Assembly (NCBI GenBank): GCA_031553435.1
Contig: JAVBLQ010000147.1
Location: forward strand, 1 to 15,334
From: JAVBLQ01 sp031553435
GTDB lineage: Bacteria > Bacteroidota > Bacteroidia > Bacteroidales > Azobacteroidaceae
Direction of reading: 5' to 3'
DNA length: 15,334 bases
Shown here: positions 14,555-15,334 of the stretch, in pieces
Numbering within the stretch: the first letter of the stretch is position 1
How the letters are laid out: every line of letters begins with the position of its first letter
The notes under the pieces: model-generated
Database searches by the model: none
What the model was told of the DNA's origin: nothing
Seen by the model: only the letters and a program-made list of their open reading frames with translations
Position numbers and translations under genes: made by a program

Positions 14555-15334
14555 TTATTTGTATTTTTTTTCCAGAATATCAAACTCGCGACATCTTAGA
14601 TATGGTGGTAATGTCTTCTCTATCTCATATAAATTTTTTTCTAATATTTCGTCTTTACTCAAAAAAATTTGTCCTGACGGAAACAATTTCGAGTTTTTAT
14701 TTAATAGCCGTTTTTTTCGCAATTCCCTCATAACCCAACCTCTATAGGGAACGCCGGAATATTCGAATGCTATTTCCTCGAGAAGATTTCCCCATTTTTC
14801 TTCTTCTGATGTAAAGACTTCTTCAAATGGAATATTGACAAAGATAAGTTTATTATTTAAATAATAAATATAGTTGCCTATTGTGTTATTGTCGCCAATA
14901 GAATAATCAGAAAAGCGATATTGTTGATTATTCTTATTGATAATAATCATGGGAACTCCTTGGGCATTTTGAGGTCTCACCGTCACTTCGTCTACAGAAG
15001 CAATTTTAAGATCTTCTCCATCACCAGGAATTCTCCAAACCTCTTTTCCTTCACTGTTGACTCCTATAGTGTCCATTCCAAAAGGATCAATATAATTAAT
15101 TGGGTTGTTATGGCAGTAAGCATATGGACTTACCGAATAATACTTCTCCGCCAGCGGGTCCATTGTATGAAACCTACTCAACACCGGATCATACATCCTG
15201 GCTCCATAATCGTACCAGTTCAGACCATGCATTTTGTCGAATTCCTTGCCATTGTATTTGAAGGCTTGTACGCCGGAAATTTCCGGCGCCTGCGGATAGG
15301 GAATGCCAAATGATCCGTATTCCGTCCGCTGAAG
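14555..15334 (-). CDS. RHS repeat protein, 3' end with unrecognised toxin-like tip (partial)
   Basis: The C-terminal 259 residues of a large RHS protein; the reading frame is open to the right edge of the window, so the 5' part lies outside. It begins LQRTEYGSFGIPYPQAPEI, then the RHS core ending YKYNGKEFDKMHGLNW, YDYGARMYDPVLSRFHTMDP, YYSVSPYAYCHNNPI, IDPFGM (residue 87). A variable linker with the border motif DEVTVRPQ (115-122) leads into about 135 residues of unrecognised tip: NNQQYRFSDYSIGDN, LLEEIAFEYSGVPYRGW, SKLFPSGQIFLSKDE, TLPPYLRCREFDILEK. RHS proteins form a shell that encloses and releases a C-terminal toxin, often delivered by a secretion system to rival cells. No catalytic motif is obvious in this tip. 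A lipoprotein gene follows closely. Confidence 0.85.
   Translation of the reverse strand, partial: LQRTEYGSFGIPYPQAPEISGVQAFKYNGKEFDKMHGLNWYDYGARMYDPVLSRFHTMDPLAEKYYSVSPYAYCHNNPINYIDPFGMDTIGVNSEGKEVWRIPGDGEDLKIASVDEVTVRPQNAQGVPMIIINKNNQQYRFSDYSIGDNNTIGNYIYYLNNKLIFVNIPFEEVFTSEEEKWGNLLEEIAFEYSGVPYRGWVMRELRKKRLLNKNSKLFPSGQIFLSKDEILEKNLYEIEKTLPPYLRCREFDILEKKYK
15102..15260 (-). repeat. RHS core-end direct repeat, copy 2
   Basis: The full-length 159-bp counterpart of 13580-13726, in the same orientation. It encodes the conserved core ending including YDPV, and would be the recombination target if the orphan tip is swapped onto this gene. Confidence 0.85.
15271..15288. other. 18-bp perfect palindrome inside the RHS gene
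   Basis: CGCCGGAAATTTCCGGCG reads the same on both strands. It falls in the linker PQAPEISGVQ just before the conserved KYNGKEFDK. The orphan copy has unrelated sequence (YESEGQHMQP) in the same place, so this linker is variable. Confidence 0.7.

Overview
The window looks like a chromosomal segment of a Bacteroidota bacterium, most likely Bacteroidales. The evidence is a DUF5686 outer-membrane protein, a DUF2007 gene, a collagen-like lipoprotein, the SDR-type threonine dehydrogenase paired with kbl, Bacteroidota-style promoters (TTTG-N19-TAnnTTTG), and RHS proteins with the 'DPLAEKYYSVSPYAYC.NNPIN.IDP.GM' core ending. The genus cannot be read from the sequence. I saw no rRNA, tRNA, CRISPR array, insertion sequence or integrase.

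Positions 1-9624 are an ordinary chromosomal neighbourhood. On the minus strand are a short chromate transporter, a DUF502 membrane protein and a PLP aminotransferase; the last two share a well-formed promoter inside the end of the transporter gene. A small DUF2007 gene lies on the plus strand. ettA and a DUF5686 outer-membrane barrel follow on the minus strand with a 4-nt stop/start overlap. A plus-strand lipoprotein with a short Gly-X-Y stretch comes next. Then the minus-strand pair kbl and SDR-type threonine dehydrogenase together convert threonine to glycine and acetyl-CoA. A perfect 19-bp inverted repeat separates the lipoprotein gene from the dehydrogenase gene.

Positions 9625-12196 hold a repeat-rich intergenic region, polyphosphate kinase 1 (ppk1) and a small DUF1232-like gene overlapping the ppk1 stop by 4 nt.

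Positions 12197-15334 are an accessory region. It opens with a 21-bp tandem minisatellite of two strictly alternating unit types. After it comes an RHS polymorphic-toxin locus, read on the minus strand from the right edge. The 3' end of an RHS gene carries an unrecognised C-terminal tip and is followed by a small lipoprotein (candidate immunity protein). An orphan second RHS tip follows, with a Cys-containing toxin-like domain that appears broken, and then a small membrane-anchored protein (candidate second immunity protein). The two RHS core ends are about 1.5 kb apart and nearly identical in DNA, which fits tip exchange by recombination. The most unusual material is here: the degraded orphan cassette, the unknown tip/lipoprotein pair and the minisatellite.
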